Positions 24,953 to 36,324 of a DNA stretch of 64,000 nt are shown one piece after another (the stretch's first letter is position 1; each line of letters begins with the position of its first letter). This DNA comes from Sphingomonas insulae (lineage in GTDB: Bacteria; Pseudomonadota; Alphaproteobacteria; Sphingomonadales; Sphingomonadaceae), in assembly GCF_010450875.1 (NCBI RefSeq), contig NZ_CP048422.1, positions 2,577,001 to 2,641,000 of the forward strand. Direction: 5' to 3'. The translations under genes were made by a program, and so were the position numbers. The notes under the pieces were generated by a model. That model was not told where the DNA came from. It saw nothing but the letters and a program-made list of their open reading frames with translations, and searched no databases.

Positions 24953-26611
24953 ATGCTGACTGCGCTGTCCATTCGCGATGTGGTGCTGATCGAAGCGCTC
25001 GACCTGGAATTCGGAGCGGGTCTCGATGTGCTGACCGGCGAGACGGGGGCCGGCAAATCGATCCTGCTCGACGCGCTCGGTCTGGCGCTCGGCGGGCGTG
25101 GTGAGACGGGGCTCGTTCGCCACGGCGCCAGTCAGGCGGTCGTCACCGCGACCTTCGATCCGCCGTCCGGCGCACTCGCTGCGGTGCTCGACGACAATGG
25201 CGTCGAGGTGGAGCCGGGCGAACCGCTGTTGATCCGTCGCATCGTCAAGGCCGACGGCGGCAGCCGCGGTTTCGTCAACAACCAGCCCGCCGGCGCCGCG
25301 CTGCTGCGCGAAATGGCACCGATGCTGGTCGAAATCCACGGCCAGCACGATGACCGCGGGCTGCTCAACCCGCGCGGTCACCGCGCCCTGCTCGACGCGT
25401 TCGGCCGCGTCGACCCCGGCGACACCGCCCGCGCATGGGCGACCTTTCGTGGTGCGGAAACGCGCCTGACCGCCGCGCGCGCGGAGATCGAGACCGCCGC
25501 CCGCGATCGCGAATGGCTGGAACATGCGGTGGGCGAACTGACCGCGCTGGCCGCCGAACCCGGCGAGGAAGAGGCGCTGGCCGACAAGCGCCGCGGCATG
25601 CAGCGCGCCGAAAAGATTGCCGACGACCTCGCCGCGATCGATTCGTATCTGGAAGGATCGGACGGCGGCCTTGCCCAGCTGCGCCAGGCGGCGCGCGTGC
25701 TGGAACGGATCGCAACCGATCATTCCGCCCTTGCCGAGGCGCTGGCCGCGATCGACCGCGCGGTGATCGAGGCCTCTGCGGCCGAGGAGCAATTGGCCGA
25801 GGCACGCCGCGACCTCGCCTTCGACCCACGCGCGCTGGAGGATGACGAGGCGCGGCTGTTCGAATTGCGCGGCATGGCGCGCAAGCACCGCGTGCAACCC
25901 GACGATCTGGCTGCCCTGACCGCAGAACTTCGCACCAGGCTGGAACGGCTCGATGCCGGCGAAGGGGGCGTTGCGCTGCTGGAGGCTGCGGTGGCCGCGG
26001 CCCGTGCCGATTACGATGCCGCTGCGGACATCCTGTCGCAACGCCGCCATGCCGCCGCCGAACGGCTCGACGCCGCGGTCGCTGGCGAGCTGGCCCCGCT
26101 GAAGCTCGATGCCGCGCGGTTCCGCACTATCGTCGTGACGACGCCGCAGGACGGCTGGTCGTCGCATGGCAAGGACCGGGTCGAGTTCGAGATCGCGACC
26201 AATCCCGGCGCGCCGTTCGCGCCGCTGGCAAAGATCGCGTCCGGCGGCGAATTGTCGCGCTTCATCCTCGCGCTGAAGGTCGCGCTTGCCGAAGAGGGCG
26301 GCGCAGCGACGATGATCTTCGATGAGATCGATCGCGGCGTCGGCGGAGCGGTGGCGAGCGCGATCGGCGAACGGCTGGCCCGCCTGGCGGAGCACACGCA
26401 GTTGCTCGTCGTCACCCACTCTCCGCAGGTTGCCGCGCGCGGGGCCGAGCATCTATTGATCGCGAAAAGCCACGACGGCACGGTCACCCGTACCGGCGTG
26501 CGTGTCCTCAGCGAAGCCGAGCGGCGCGAGGAGATCGCCCGCATGCTGTCCGGTGCCACCGTCACCGATGAGGCGCGGGCACAGGCGGAGCGATTGCTGG
26601 AGACGGCCTGA
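24953..26611 (+). CDS. recN: DNA repair protein RecN
   Basis: 552-residue SMC-like ATPase in double-strand break repair. The start at ATG 24953 gives the canonical N-terminus MLTALSIRDVVLIEAL. Walker A is TGETGAGKS (residues 28-36). A long central coiled coil rich in Ala, Arg and Glu (about 150-370) is followed by the ABC signature region ASGGELSRFILALK and Walker B TMIFDEIDRGVGG. The upstream in-frame ATG at 24812 would overlap the bamD end and add unrelated sequence. I see no LexA box in the 100-bp bamD-recN gap. Confidence 0.96.
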   Translation: MLTALSIRDVVLIEALDLEFGAGLDVLTGETGAGKSILLDALGLALGGRGETGLVRHGASQAVVTATFDPPSGALAAVLDDNGVEVEPGEPLLIRRIVKADGGSRGFVNNQPAGAALLREMAPMLVEIHGQHDDRGLLNPRGHRALLDAFGRVDPGDTARAWATFRGAETRLTAARAEIETAARDREWLEHAVGELTALAAEPGEEEALADKRRGMQRAEKIADDLAAIDSYLEGSDGGLAQLRQAARVLERIATDHSALAEALAAIDRAVIEASAAEEQLAEARRDLAFDPRALEDDEARLFELRGMARKHRVQPDDLAALTAELRTRLERLDAGEGGVALLEAAVAAARADYDAAADILSQRRHAAAERLDAAVAGELAPLKLDAARFRTIVVTTPQDGWSSHGKDRVEFEIATNPGAPFAPLAKIASGGELSRFILALKVALAEEGGAATMIFDEIDRGVGGAVASAIGERLARLAEHTQLLVVTHSPQVAARGAEHLLIAKSHDGTVTRTGVRVLSEAERREEIARMLSGATVTDEARAQAERLLETA

Positions 26612-26641
26612 ACCGCCGCCAGCGATCGCCGCGTGCCGCGA

Positions 26642-27616
26642 TCAGATCGCGCCGGTCCCGCCATTCGCACCGAACACGCTGCCGGTCGTAAAGCTGACCG
26701 CCGGATCGGCCAACGTCACATACAAAGCGGCAAGTTCCACCGGCTGACCGGCGCGGCCAAGCGGCGTGTCCTGGCCGAATTCGCCAAGCTTGCCCGGCAA
26801 CTGACCGCCGGCGACCTGAAGCGGCGTCCACACCGGACCCGGTGCGACCGCATTGACCCTGATGCCTTGCTTGGCGACCTGCTTGGCCAGTCCCTTGGTG
26901 AAGATCAGGATGCCGCCCTTCGTGGTCGCATAATCGAGCAGTTCCTCACCCGGGTTCACCGAATTGACCGACGCGGTATTGATGATCGCCGCGCCCGGTT
27001 TCATCAGCGGCAGCGCCGCCTTCGACAGATGGAACATCGCATACAGATTGGTCTTCATCGTCCGGTCGAACTGTTCCGCGCTGATCTCGGCGATCGAGGC
27101 TTTCGACTGTTGATAGGCGGCGTTGTTGACCAGGATGTCGAGGCCACCCAGTTCGCGGTTGGCGCGGGCGATCAGATCGCGGCAGAACTTTTCGTCGGTC
27201 AGGTCGCCGGGGATCAGCACCACTTTGCGCCCTTCCCCGCGCAACAGCCGTGCGACATCCTGCGCGTCGGGCTCCTCGGTCGGATAATAATTGATCGCGA
27301 TATCTGCGCCTTCGCGGGAGAAGGCGATCGCCGCGGCACGACCGATCCCCGAATCCCCGCCCGTCACCAGCGCCTTGCGCCCGGCCAGGCGCCCGGACCC
27401 GCGATAGCTCGTCTCGCCGCAGTCCGGCACCGGCTTCATGTCACGCTGCAAGGCTGGCCATTTCTGACGCTGTTCGGGAAAGGGCTGGCTGGTATATTTG
27501 GTTTGCGGGTCGGCCAGCGGCACGGTCGTCTGCGCAAATGCGGGAGACGCGGCGGCGGCAACCCCCGCGACGGCGGCGCCCTTGAACAATTCGCGGCGAT
27601 TGGTCTGGTCGGTCAT
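26642..27616 (-). CDS. Tat-exported short-chain dehydrogenase/reductase
   Basis: 324 residues from ATG 27616, chosen because a GGAG sequence precedes it and the frame then opens with a twin-arginine-type leader (NRRELFKGAAVAGVAAA). The body is a classical SDR of the YghA/general-stress type: coenzyme loop VTGGDSGIGRAAA, NNAAYQQ, catalytic Ser in NTASVNSV and catalytic Tyr/Lys in DYATTKGG. It ends GSVFGANGGTGAI. Such enzymes reduce aldehydes or ketones with NAD(P)H. Export of a cofactor-dependent SDR would go through Tat after folding. The natural substrate is unknown. Confidence 0.85.
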   Translation of the reverse strand: MTDQTNRRELFKGAAVAGVAAAASPAFAQTTVPLADPQTKYTSQPFPEQRQKWPALQRDMKPVPDCGETSYRGSGRLAGRKALVTGGDSGIGRAAAIAFSREGADIAINYYPTEEPDAQDVARLLRGEGRKVVLIPGDLTDEKFCRDLIARANRELGGLDILVNNAAYQQSKASIAEISAEQFDRTMKTNLYAMFHLSKAALPLMKPGAAIINTASVNSVNPGEELLDYATTKGGILIFTKGLAKQVAKQGIRVNAVAPGPVWTPLQVAGGQLPGKLGEFGQDTPLGRAGQPVELAALYVTLADPAVSFTTGSVFGANGGTGAI

Positions 27617-27691
27617 GGCGGAAACTCCGGGAGCGTGTGCCAAGGGAAATCGCCGATATGGCCGGATAGTTCATCGGCTCGTCATAAAAAG

Positions 27692-30242
<2,551 letters not shown>

Positions 30243-30262
30243 TCATCGCGCGCAAGCGTGGC

Positions 30263-30281
30263 TTTTTTGCAACGCAAAAAA
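30263..30281 (+). repeat. A/T-rich perfect inverted repeat downstream of ligA
   Basis: TTTTTTGC AAC GCAAAAAA, with 8-bp perfect arms and a 3-nt loop, 20 nt after the ligA stop. The RNA hairpin is mostly A-U and lacks a downstream U run, so it is not a textbook terminator. It stands out in this GC-rich genome and may act as a weak bidirectional terminator or leader element for the following receptor. Confidence 0.4.
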
Positions 30282-30417
30282 CGGGAAGCGCGAGCATGAC
30301 GGCCCATGCCTCGCCATTGTCACAAACTCGCAATATTGAGCACCCATGGGCCGCGGCAACGGCATAAGAAACGAGCCGCGACTTCCGAGCACAATGCTCA
30401 AAGGGGACTTAGATCAG

Positions 30418-33201
30418 ATGCGTATGACATTCGCTTGTGGCGTGGCCTTGGCCGCGCTCATGATTCCGGGCGCGGCGTTCGCCCAGTCGACCGGTTCGGC
30501 GGAAGCGGACAACGTCGGCACGACCGACATCGTCGTCACCGGCTCGCGTGAAACGGGTGTGGGCGGCGTCGACGTTCCCAACACGGCGAAGAACAAGCAG
30601 GTCCTGAACCAGACCTTCATCTCGCGTCAGACGCCCGGTCAGACGATCAACGACATTATCAACCAGCTTCCCGGCGTCAGCTTCCAGAACAACGATCCGT
30701 TCGGCTCGGCCGGCGGCACGCTGACGATTCGCGGTTTCGACGGCAGTCGTATCAGCCAGACGTTCGACGGCATTCCGCTGAACGATACCGGCAACTATGC
30801 GATCTATTCGAACCAGCAGCTCGACCCCGAGCTGATCGAGCAGGTCAACGTCAATCTCGGTTCGACCGACCCCGATTCGCCGACCGCTTCGGCGTCCGGC
30901 TCGACCGTCAACTATCGCACGCTGATCCCCACCGACGAATTCGGTGCCCGGATGGTCGGCTCGATCGGCGACTACAGCTTCTTCCGCGTGTTCGGCTTGG
31001 TCAACACCGGCGTCTTCACGCCGTTCGGCACCAAGGCCTGGTTCTCGGGTTCGAGCGCGACCAACGATGTCGTGTTCAACAACTTCGGCAAGATCGAGAA
31101 GCAGCAGTATAACGCCAAGGTCTATCAGCCGATCGGCAGCGGCAAGGACTTCATCTCGGTATCCGGCCACTACAACCAGAACCGCAACAACTTCTTCGGC
31201 TCGGCGCCGCTGCGTTACGACACGAACGCCTTTTCGTCGACCGGCGGGACCGGTGCGAATGCTGCTCCGCCGACCCTGGTGACGGGCGCACCGCGTGTCG
31301 CCGGCACGAGCAACCTCAGCCGCTTCCCCTTCAACCGCGACGAGCTGCCCTACACGGTCGCCCGGTGCCAGATCGACACCCCGCAGGCCGGCGTCGCCGA
31401 CACGCCTGCGATCGTCAACGTGCCCGGCGCGTCGAACAACGGCAACGCGTGCGGCACCACGTTCGACGAGCGGTACAACCCCTCGAACACCGGCAACATC
31501 CGCATCAACTCGCGCTTCTCGCTGGCCGATAAGCTGACGCTGTTCGTCGATCCCAGCTATCAATATACCAAGGCGAACGGCGGCGGCACCGTCACCGCGC
31601 GCGAAACCGGCTACACCCGCACCACGGGCGTGCCGATCGCAACGCCGCAGTATGGCTTCATCGGCGGCCAATATTACTTCGGTCGCGACCTGAACGGCGA
31701 CGGTGATACGCTCGACCAGATCACCGTGCTGGCGCCGAGCCAGACCGTGACCAACCGTTACGGCGTGATCGCGTCGCTGCGCTACGACTTCTCGGACTCG
31801 CAGAGCATCCGCGTCGGCTACACGCTGGACTACGGCCGCCATCGCCAGACCGGCGAAACCGGCTTCCTCCAGGCCAATGGCGTCCCCTTCGACGTCTTCC
31901 CGTCCAACGACGGCATTGCCGCGGTCAACGGCGGCATCATCCAGAAGCGTAACCGTCTGTCCAAGGCGATCCTGAACCAGGGCTTTGCGCAGTATATCGG
32001 CAACTTCTTCGAGGACCGGCTCCGCATCGAAGCATCGCTGACCGGCAAGTGGTTCAAGCGCGACCTGACCAACAACTGCTTCGTCACGTCGGCCAGCGGC
32101 AACCTCGACTGTCTCGCCACCCCGGCGCAGAACGCGGCCTATGCTGCGGCAAACCCCTATGTCGTTGGCGGCACCACCGCGATCCCGACGATCACCGGCT
32201 ATGCCGCTCCGCAGCAGCGCACCTACAAGTATGACAAGCTGCTGCCGGCAGGCGGCCTGACCTACACGGTCAGCGGCGCGCTCTCGATCTTCGGCAATTA
32301 CTCGAAGGGCATCCAGGTTCCGGGTACGGACAACCTGTACCAGGCGTTCTACTATCCGCAGAACACCAACCCGGCGAATCCGACGCCCGAGACGACCGAC
32401 AACTTCGATGCCGGGCTGCGCTACACCACCAGCCGCATCCAGGCGTCGGTGGGTCCGTGGTACACGCGCTTCCAGAACCGTCTGGCAAGCTCGTACGACA
32501 TCGACACCCAGCAGACGATCTACCGCAACCTCGGTCGCGTCGACAAATATGGCGTCGATGCCAGCCTGGCCTATCGCCCGATCAACGAACTGCTGCTCTA
32601 CGTCTATGGTTCGTACCTGAAGTCGGAGATCAAGAACGACGTCGAGATCGGCCGTTGCCCGACGACCCTGACCGCCGCGAACACGACCGCCAACTGCACG
32701 GTAGCAGGTGCTCCGATCCTCGCCGCAACCGCCGGCAAGCGTGAATCGGGTGCGCCGGTCTACACGTTCGGTGGCCGTATCCAGGCGACCTTGGGGCCGC
32801 TCGAACTGGGCGCCCAGGCCAAGCGTACCGGTCGCCGCTACGTGAACGACCAGAACCTCGGCAATTTCTATTGCACCGTTGCTCTGGTGAATACCGTCTG
32901 CCCGACCGTGAACAACGTGTCCGCCGCCTATACCGGCACGCGCGGTATCCTGGTGCAGTCCTATGACAGCTACGCCAAGGGCTACACCGTCGTCGACTTC
33001 GATGCCCGCCTGTCGCTCGACTGGGCCGGCATCGGCGGCAAGAACAAGACCTATCTGCAGCTCAACGTCGTGAACGCGTTCAACAAGTTCTACGTCGGCG
33101 GCTTCACCGGTGGCTCGACGCTCACCGTCAACAACACCATCCCGTTCGTCCAGATCGGCAGCCCGCGGGCGTTCATCATGTCGATCAACACGGCATTCTG
33201 A
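30418..33201 (+). CDS. TonB-dependent receptor, probably highly expressed
   Basis: 927 residues from ATG 30418, which gives a signal peptide (MRMTFACGVALAALMIPGAA then FAQS). The TonB box is TDIVVTGSRE. The plug includes INDIINQLPGVSFQNNDPFG, LTIRGFDGSRISQTFDGIPL and ELIEQVNVNLG. A very large barrel with Asn/Thr/Tyr-rich loops (several paired cysteines, e.g. VARCQID and GNACGTT) ends GSPRAFIMSINTAF. The codon choice has more CGT for arginine and fewer rare codons than its neighbours, which suggests strong expression. A 13-bp-stem terminator follows. A LytS/LytTR two-component pair lies just downstream on the same strand and could be linked to it. The substrate is unknown. Confidence 0.9.
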   Translation: MRMTFACGVALAALMIPGAAFAQSTGSAEADNVGTTDIVVTGSRETGVGGVDVPNTAKNKQVLNQTFISRQTPGQTINDIINQLPGVSFQNNDPFGSAGGTLTIRGFDGSRISQTFDGIPLNDTGNYAIYSNQQLDPELIEQVNVNLGSTDPDSPTASASGSTVNYRTLIPTDEFGARMVGSIGDYSFFRVFGLVNTGVFTPFGTKAWFSGSSATNDVVFNNFGKIEKQQYNAKVYQPIGSGKDFISVSGHYNQNRNNFFGSAPLRYDTNAFSSTGGTGANAAPPTLVTGAPRVAGTSNLSRFPFNRDELPYTVARCQIDTPQAGVADTPAIVNVPGASNNGNACGTTFDERYNPSNTGNIRINSRFSLADKLTLFVDPSYQYTKANGGGTVTARETGYTRTTGVPIATPQYGFIGGQYYFGRDLNGDGDTLDQITVLAPSQTVTNRYGVIASLRYDFSDSQSIRVGYTLDYGRHRQTGETGFLQANGVPFDVFPSNDGIAAVNGGIIQKRNRLSKAILNQGFAQYIGNFFEDRLRIEASLTGKWFKRDLTNNCFVTSASGNLDCLATPAQNAAYAAANPYVVGGTTAIPTITGYAAPQQRTYKYDKLLPAGGLTYTVSGALSIFGNYSKGIQVPGTDNLYQAFYYPQNTNPANPTPETTDNFDAGLRYTTSRIQASVGPWYTRFQNRLASSYDIDTQQTIYRNLGRVDKYGVDASLAYRPINELLLYVYGSYLKSEIKNDVEIGRCPTTLTAANTTANCTVAGAPILAATAGKRESGAPVYTFGGRIQATLGPLELGAQAKRTGRRYVNDQNLGNFYCTVALVNTVCPTVNNVSAAYTGTRGILVQSYDSYAKGYTVVDFDARLSLDWAGIGGKNKTYLQLNVVNAFNKFYVGGFTGGSTLTVNNTIPFVQIGSPRAFIMSINTAF

Positions 33202-33224
33202 TCCGCTCACACAGCTGATCGACC

Positions 33225-33264
33225 GGGCCGCCGCTCCCCATCCGGAGCGGCGGCCCTTCTTTTT
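33225..33264 (+). terminator. strong intrinsic terminator after the TonB receptor
   Basis: Perfect 13-bp stem GGGCCGCCGCTCC / GGAGCGGCGGCCC with loop CCATCC, followed directly by TTCTTTTT. It begins 24 nt after the receptor stop and is the clearest Rho-independent terminator in the window. It separates the receptor from the two-component genes. Confidence 0.92.
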
Positions 33265-33313
33265 CGCCGTCGCTTTGCACCGCCGTGTCCTCCCGTGTAG
33301 AGACCGCGGCGAC

Positions 33314-34426
33314 ATGGCGACGCTTCCCGCCCCACCCCGCCCGGCGCTCAACGTGCGCCCGTTTTTCGAGAACAAGAGCCGTGCGTTCTGGACGTTGCAG
33401 GCGGTCGGATGGACCGGCTACCTGCTGCTCCGCGGCGCATCGACGCTCAGCAACCTGTCGCTCGATGCGATCATCCCGGTGCTGTTCGAGGCGATTGTCG
33501 GCTATTGCGTGACGTTGCTGCTCTCGACGTTCTACGGCTATTTCCGCGGTCTGCCGCGTGTCGCCGGGCTGGTGCTGACGATCCTCGCCTTCGCCGTCGC
33601 GACGCTGTTCTCCGCCTTCCTCGACGCCTTCACCTGGTCGCTGATCCAGAACGGGCAGCCCGGCGTCACGCTGCCGCGTATGCTGGTGTCCTTCTATGTC
33701 ACCTTCACCGCCCTGTTCGGCTGGTCGGCGCTCTATTTCGGCATCAATTTCTACCTAATCGTCGAGGATCAGATCGACCAGATGCAGCATCTCGAAAACC
33801 AGGCGTCCTCGGCGCAGCTGGCGATGCTGCGCTACCAGCTCAACCCGCACTTCCTGTTCAATACGCTCAATTCGATCTCGACGCTGGTGCTGTTGAAGCA
33901 GACCGAGCGCGCGAATGCGATGCTCAGCCGGTTGTCGTCGTTCCTGCGGTACACGCTGGCCAACGAACCGACCGCCCACGTCACCGTCGCCCAGGAAGTC
34001 GAGACGCTGAAGCTGTATCTCGAGATCGAGAAGATGCGGTTCGAAGAGCGGCTGCGCCCGAAGTTCGAGATCGACCAGGCCGCCGAACGGGCCCGCCTGC
34101 CCTCCCTGTTGCTGCAACCCCTGGTCGAGAATGCGATCAAATATGCGGTCAGCACGCAGGAAGATGGCGCCGAAATCTGCGTCCGCGTGCGGCTCGCCGG
34201 GGATCGCGTGCAGATCGCCGTATCCGACACCGGGCCGGGTTTGCAGGACGGTCGTGCGATGCCAAGCCTTTCAACCGGCGTGGGTCTCCCCAATATTAGG
34301 GAGCGGCTGGTGCAGGCATATGGCCCGGACCACCGTTTCGAGACGCGTACCGCGCCGGCTGGAGGCTTTTCGGTGGAGATCGAGATTCCCTTCCAGCTCG
34401 ACGATCTGAGTAGAGAGGCCGCATGA
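33314..34426 (+). CDS. LytS/YehU-type sensor histidine kinase
   Basis: 370 residues from ATG 33314. Four to five membrane segments (about residues 25-150) form the sensor part. A cytoplasmic linker follows, then the His_kinase domain with the phospho-acceptor His179 in LNPHFLFNTLNSIS. The ATPase part has LLQPLVENAIKYAV (N box), VSDTGPGLQDG and GVGLPNIRERL. Kinases of this type partner LytTR response regulators, here the next gene, whose ATG overlaps its stop by 4 nt. The signal is unknown; with no extracellular domain it may sense membrane state. Confidence 0.93.
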   Translation: MATLPAPPRPALNVRPFFENKSRAFWTLQAVGWTGYLLLRGASTLSNLSLDAIIPVLFEAIVGYCVTLLLSTFYGYFRGLPRVAGLVLTILAFAVATLFSAFLDAFTWSLIQNGQPGVTLPRMLVSFYVTFTALFGWSALYFGINFYLIVEDQIDQMQHLENQASSAQLAMLRYQLNPHFLFNTLNSISTLVLLKQTERANAMLSRLSSFLRYTLANEPTAHVTVAQEVETLKLYLEIEKMRFEERLRPKFEIDQAAERARLPSLLLQPLVENAIKYAVSTQEDGAEICVRVRLAGDRVQIAVSDTGPGLQDGRAMPSLSTGVGLPNIRERLVQAYGPDHRFETRTAPAGGFSVEIEIPFQLDDLSREAA

Positions 34427-35226
34427 CGATCAGAACCATCCTGGTGGACGACGAACCACTCGCGATCCAGGGTCTGGAGCTACGGCTTCAGGCGCATGAT
34501 GACATCGAGATCATCGAGAAATGCTCGAACGGGCGAGAGGCGATCCGGGCGATCAAGACCCACAAGCCCGATCTCGTCTTCCTCGATATCCAGATGCCGG
34601 GGTTCGACGGCTTCTCGGTGGTGCAGGGGCTGATGGAGGTCGAGCCGCCGCTGTTCGTGTTCGTCACCGCCTATTCCGACCATGCGCTGCGGGCGTTCGA
34701 GGCGCAGGCGGTGGATTATCTGATGAAGCCCGTCGAAGAGGCGCGGCTCGCCGATACGATCGAGCGGGTCCGCCAGCGGCTGAGCGAGAAGCGCGGCGTC
34801 GAGGAGGTCGAGAAGCTGAAGGAGGTGCTCGCCGAGCACGCGCCGGAGGCGGCGGCCGACATGGCCGACGGCGGCGGCGACGCGGTCAGCGCCAACCGCT
34901 TCGAAAAGCTCATCAACATCAAGGATCGCGGCCAGATCTTCCGCGTCGACGTCGACACGATCGAGCGGATCGACGCGGCGGGCGACTATATGTGCATCTA
35001 TACCGGCGACAACACGCTGATCCTGCGCGAGACGATGAAGGATCTGGAAAAGCGGCTGGATCCGCGTCGGTTCCAGCGGGTGCATCGCTCGACGATCGTC
35101 AACCTCGATCTGGTCAAGCAGGTGAAGCCGCATACCAACGGCGAATGCTTCCTGGTGCTCAATTCGGGCGCTAGCGTGAAGGTCAGCCGCAGCTATCGCG
35201 ACGTCGTCGCGCGCTTCGTCCATTGA
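34423..35226 (+). CDS. LytTR-family response regulator
   Basis: 267 residues. The receiver domain has the acidic pair in TILVDDEPLA, phospho-acceptor Asp55 in LVFLDIQMPG, the Thr in FVTAYSDHAL and the Lys in DYLMKPVEEA. A charged linker (residues 120-155) leads to a C-terminal LytTR DNA-binding domain (INIKDRGQIFRVDVDTIERI, RFQRVHRSTIVNLDLV, VKVSRSYRDVV). It overlaps the kinase gene by 4 nt, a cognate pair. Targets of LytTR regulators are often surface or stress genes; the TonB receptor upstream is a candidate. Confidence 0.94.
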   Translation: MTIRTILVDDEPLAIQGLELRLQAHDDIEIIEKCSNGREAIRAIKTHKPDLVFLDIQMPGFDGFSVVQGLMEVEPPLFVFVTAYSDHALRAFEAQAVDYLMKPVEEARLADTIERVRQRLSEKRGVEEVEKLKEVLAEHAPEAAADMADGGGDAVSANRFEKLINIKDRGQIFRVDVDTIERIDAAGDYMCIYTGDNTLILRETMKDLEKRLDPRRFQRVHRSTIVNLDLVKQVKPHTNGECFLVLNSGASVKVSRSYRDVVARFVH

Positions 35227-35232
35227 TGCGAA

Positions 35233-35259
35233 GGGCGGCCCTCCCGACGAGGGCCGCCC
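35233..35259. terminator. bidirectional hairpin between convergent genes
   Basis: Perfect 11-bp stem GGGCGGCCCTC / GAGGGCCGCCC with loop CCGAC, placed between the stops of the response regulator (+) and the small membrane protein (-). There is no long T run on either side, so it may be an RNA-stabilising hairpin or a weak terminator for both directions. Confidence 0.6.
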
Positions 35260-35265
35260 CGCCGG

Positions 35266-35412
35266 TCACAATGCGCGGCGCCCGGTGAACAGCTGGATCA
35301 GGCCGACGATGACGGCGATCACCAGCAGGATGTGGATCAGCCCGCCGGCGATGTGGAGCGAGAAGCCCAGCAGCCAGAGGATCAGCAGGATCACGGCGAT
35401 CGTCCACAACAT
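35266..35412 (-). CDS. lmo0937-family small membrane protein
   Basis: 48 residues starting at ATG 35412 (MLWTIAVILLILWLLGFSLH), two hydrophobic helices, ending LIQLFTGRRAL. This matches the length and pattern of the widespread lmo0937/DUF5670 family, usually 47-55 residues and often linked to stress responses. The longer frame from 35466 adds a charged extension not seen in the family. It has no known biochemical function. Confidence 0.8.
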   Translation of the reverse strand: MLWTIAVILLILWLLGFSLHIAGGLIHILLVIAVIVGLIQLFTGRRAL

Positions 35413-35535
35413 CGTCAAACGTCCCTTTACTCGCGCGCAGCCGAACTGGCTGGCGTCCGGCAACAAAACGTTACGGAGGCGTTGCGTGTTCCCGGTTTGC
35501 GATGAAACGCCGAAAATCGAAGGGCTTGCGCCGGT

Positions 35536-36324
35536 TCAGCCGTTCAGGACGGCCTGCGCGCGCGCGCTCAGCCACGCGATGGCGGCGGCGTGGATGCCAG
35601 GTGCGGCGACCATGACGCCGAACGCGGTGGGGTACGGCTTGTTGTAGCGCAGCGGCGCACCCAGCGCATCGCTGACCGCGGCCCCCGCCTCCGCCGCGAT
35701 CACCGCCGCGGCGGCGATGTCCCATTCGTTACCCCAGCGCAGCGTCGCCACCAGATCGGCTTCGTCGGCGGCCACCATCGCCATGCGCAACGCGATAGAA
35801 TTGGGCTTGGGTACGATCGTCAGATGCCGATCGATCCTGGGCAAGGCGTCGGTGGGCACCCGTGCACCATCCAGCTCGCAACGCGGTCCGGCATGCAGCG
35901 CGATCCCGTTGCGCACCGCCCCCTGCCCCGCCGTCGCGCTCCATCGCTCGCCACGCGCCGGCGCGTCGAGCACCCCGATCGTCGCCCGGCCATCCTCGAC
36001 CAGCGCGATCGACACCGCCCACCCCTCGCGGCCGCGGATATAGTCGCGTGTGCCGTCGATCGGATCGACCACCCAGACCTGCGCCTGCGACAGCCGCTCG
36101 GCGCTGTCGACCGTCTCTTCGGACAGCCAGCCCGCATCGGGCAGCAATCCGCCCAGCCGCGCGCGCAGCATCCGGTCGACGTCCAGATCGACCTCGCTCA
36201 CCGGGCTACCCGGCGTCTTTTCCCAGCGCGCGAAATCCGTCCGCCAGCGCGCGAGCGCCATCTGCCCCGCCTCGTGCGCGACCTGGGCCACCGCTGCGGT
36301 CAGATCGGCGCGGGGATCAGCCAC
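35536..36324 (-). CDS. inositol monophosphatase-family phosphatase, possibly CysQ
   Basis: 262 residues of the lithium-sensitive FIG/IMPase superfamily. Metal-site motifs are ETVDS-type (WLSEETVDSAERL), VVDPIDGTRDYIRG and, at the C-terminus, EWDIAAAAVIAAEAG. Members dephosphorylate inositol phosphates or 3'-phosphoadenosine 5'-phosphate (CysQ), the by-product of sulfate assimilation. The short form with DPIDGT plus D-Y-I-R-G resembles CysQ, but I cannot separate the subfamilies by eye. Its start overlaps the end of pmbA by 8 nt, so both are in one transcript. Confidence 0.85.
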   Translation of the reverse strand: MADPRADLTAAVAQVAHEAGQMALARWRTDFARWEKTPGSPVSEVDLDVDRMLRARLGGLLPDAGWLSEETVDSAERLSQAQVWVVDPIDGTRDYIRGREGWAVSIALVEDGRATIGVLDAPARGERWSATAGQGAVRNGIALHAGPRCELDGARVPTDALPRIDRHLTIVPKPNSIALRMAMVAADEADLVATLRWGNEWDIAAAAVIAAEAGAAVSDALGAPLRYNKPYPTAFGVMVAAPGIHAAAIAWLSARAQAVLNG

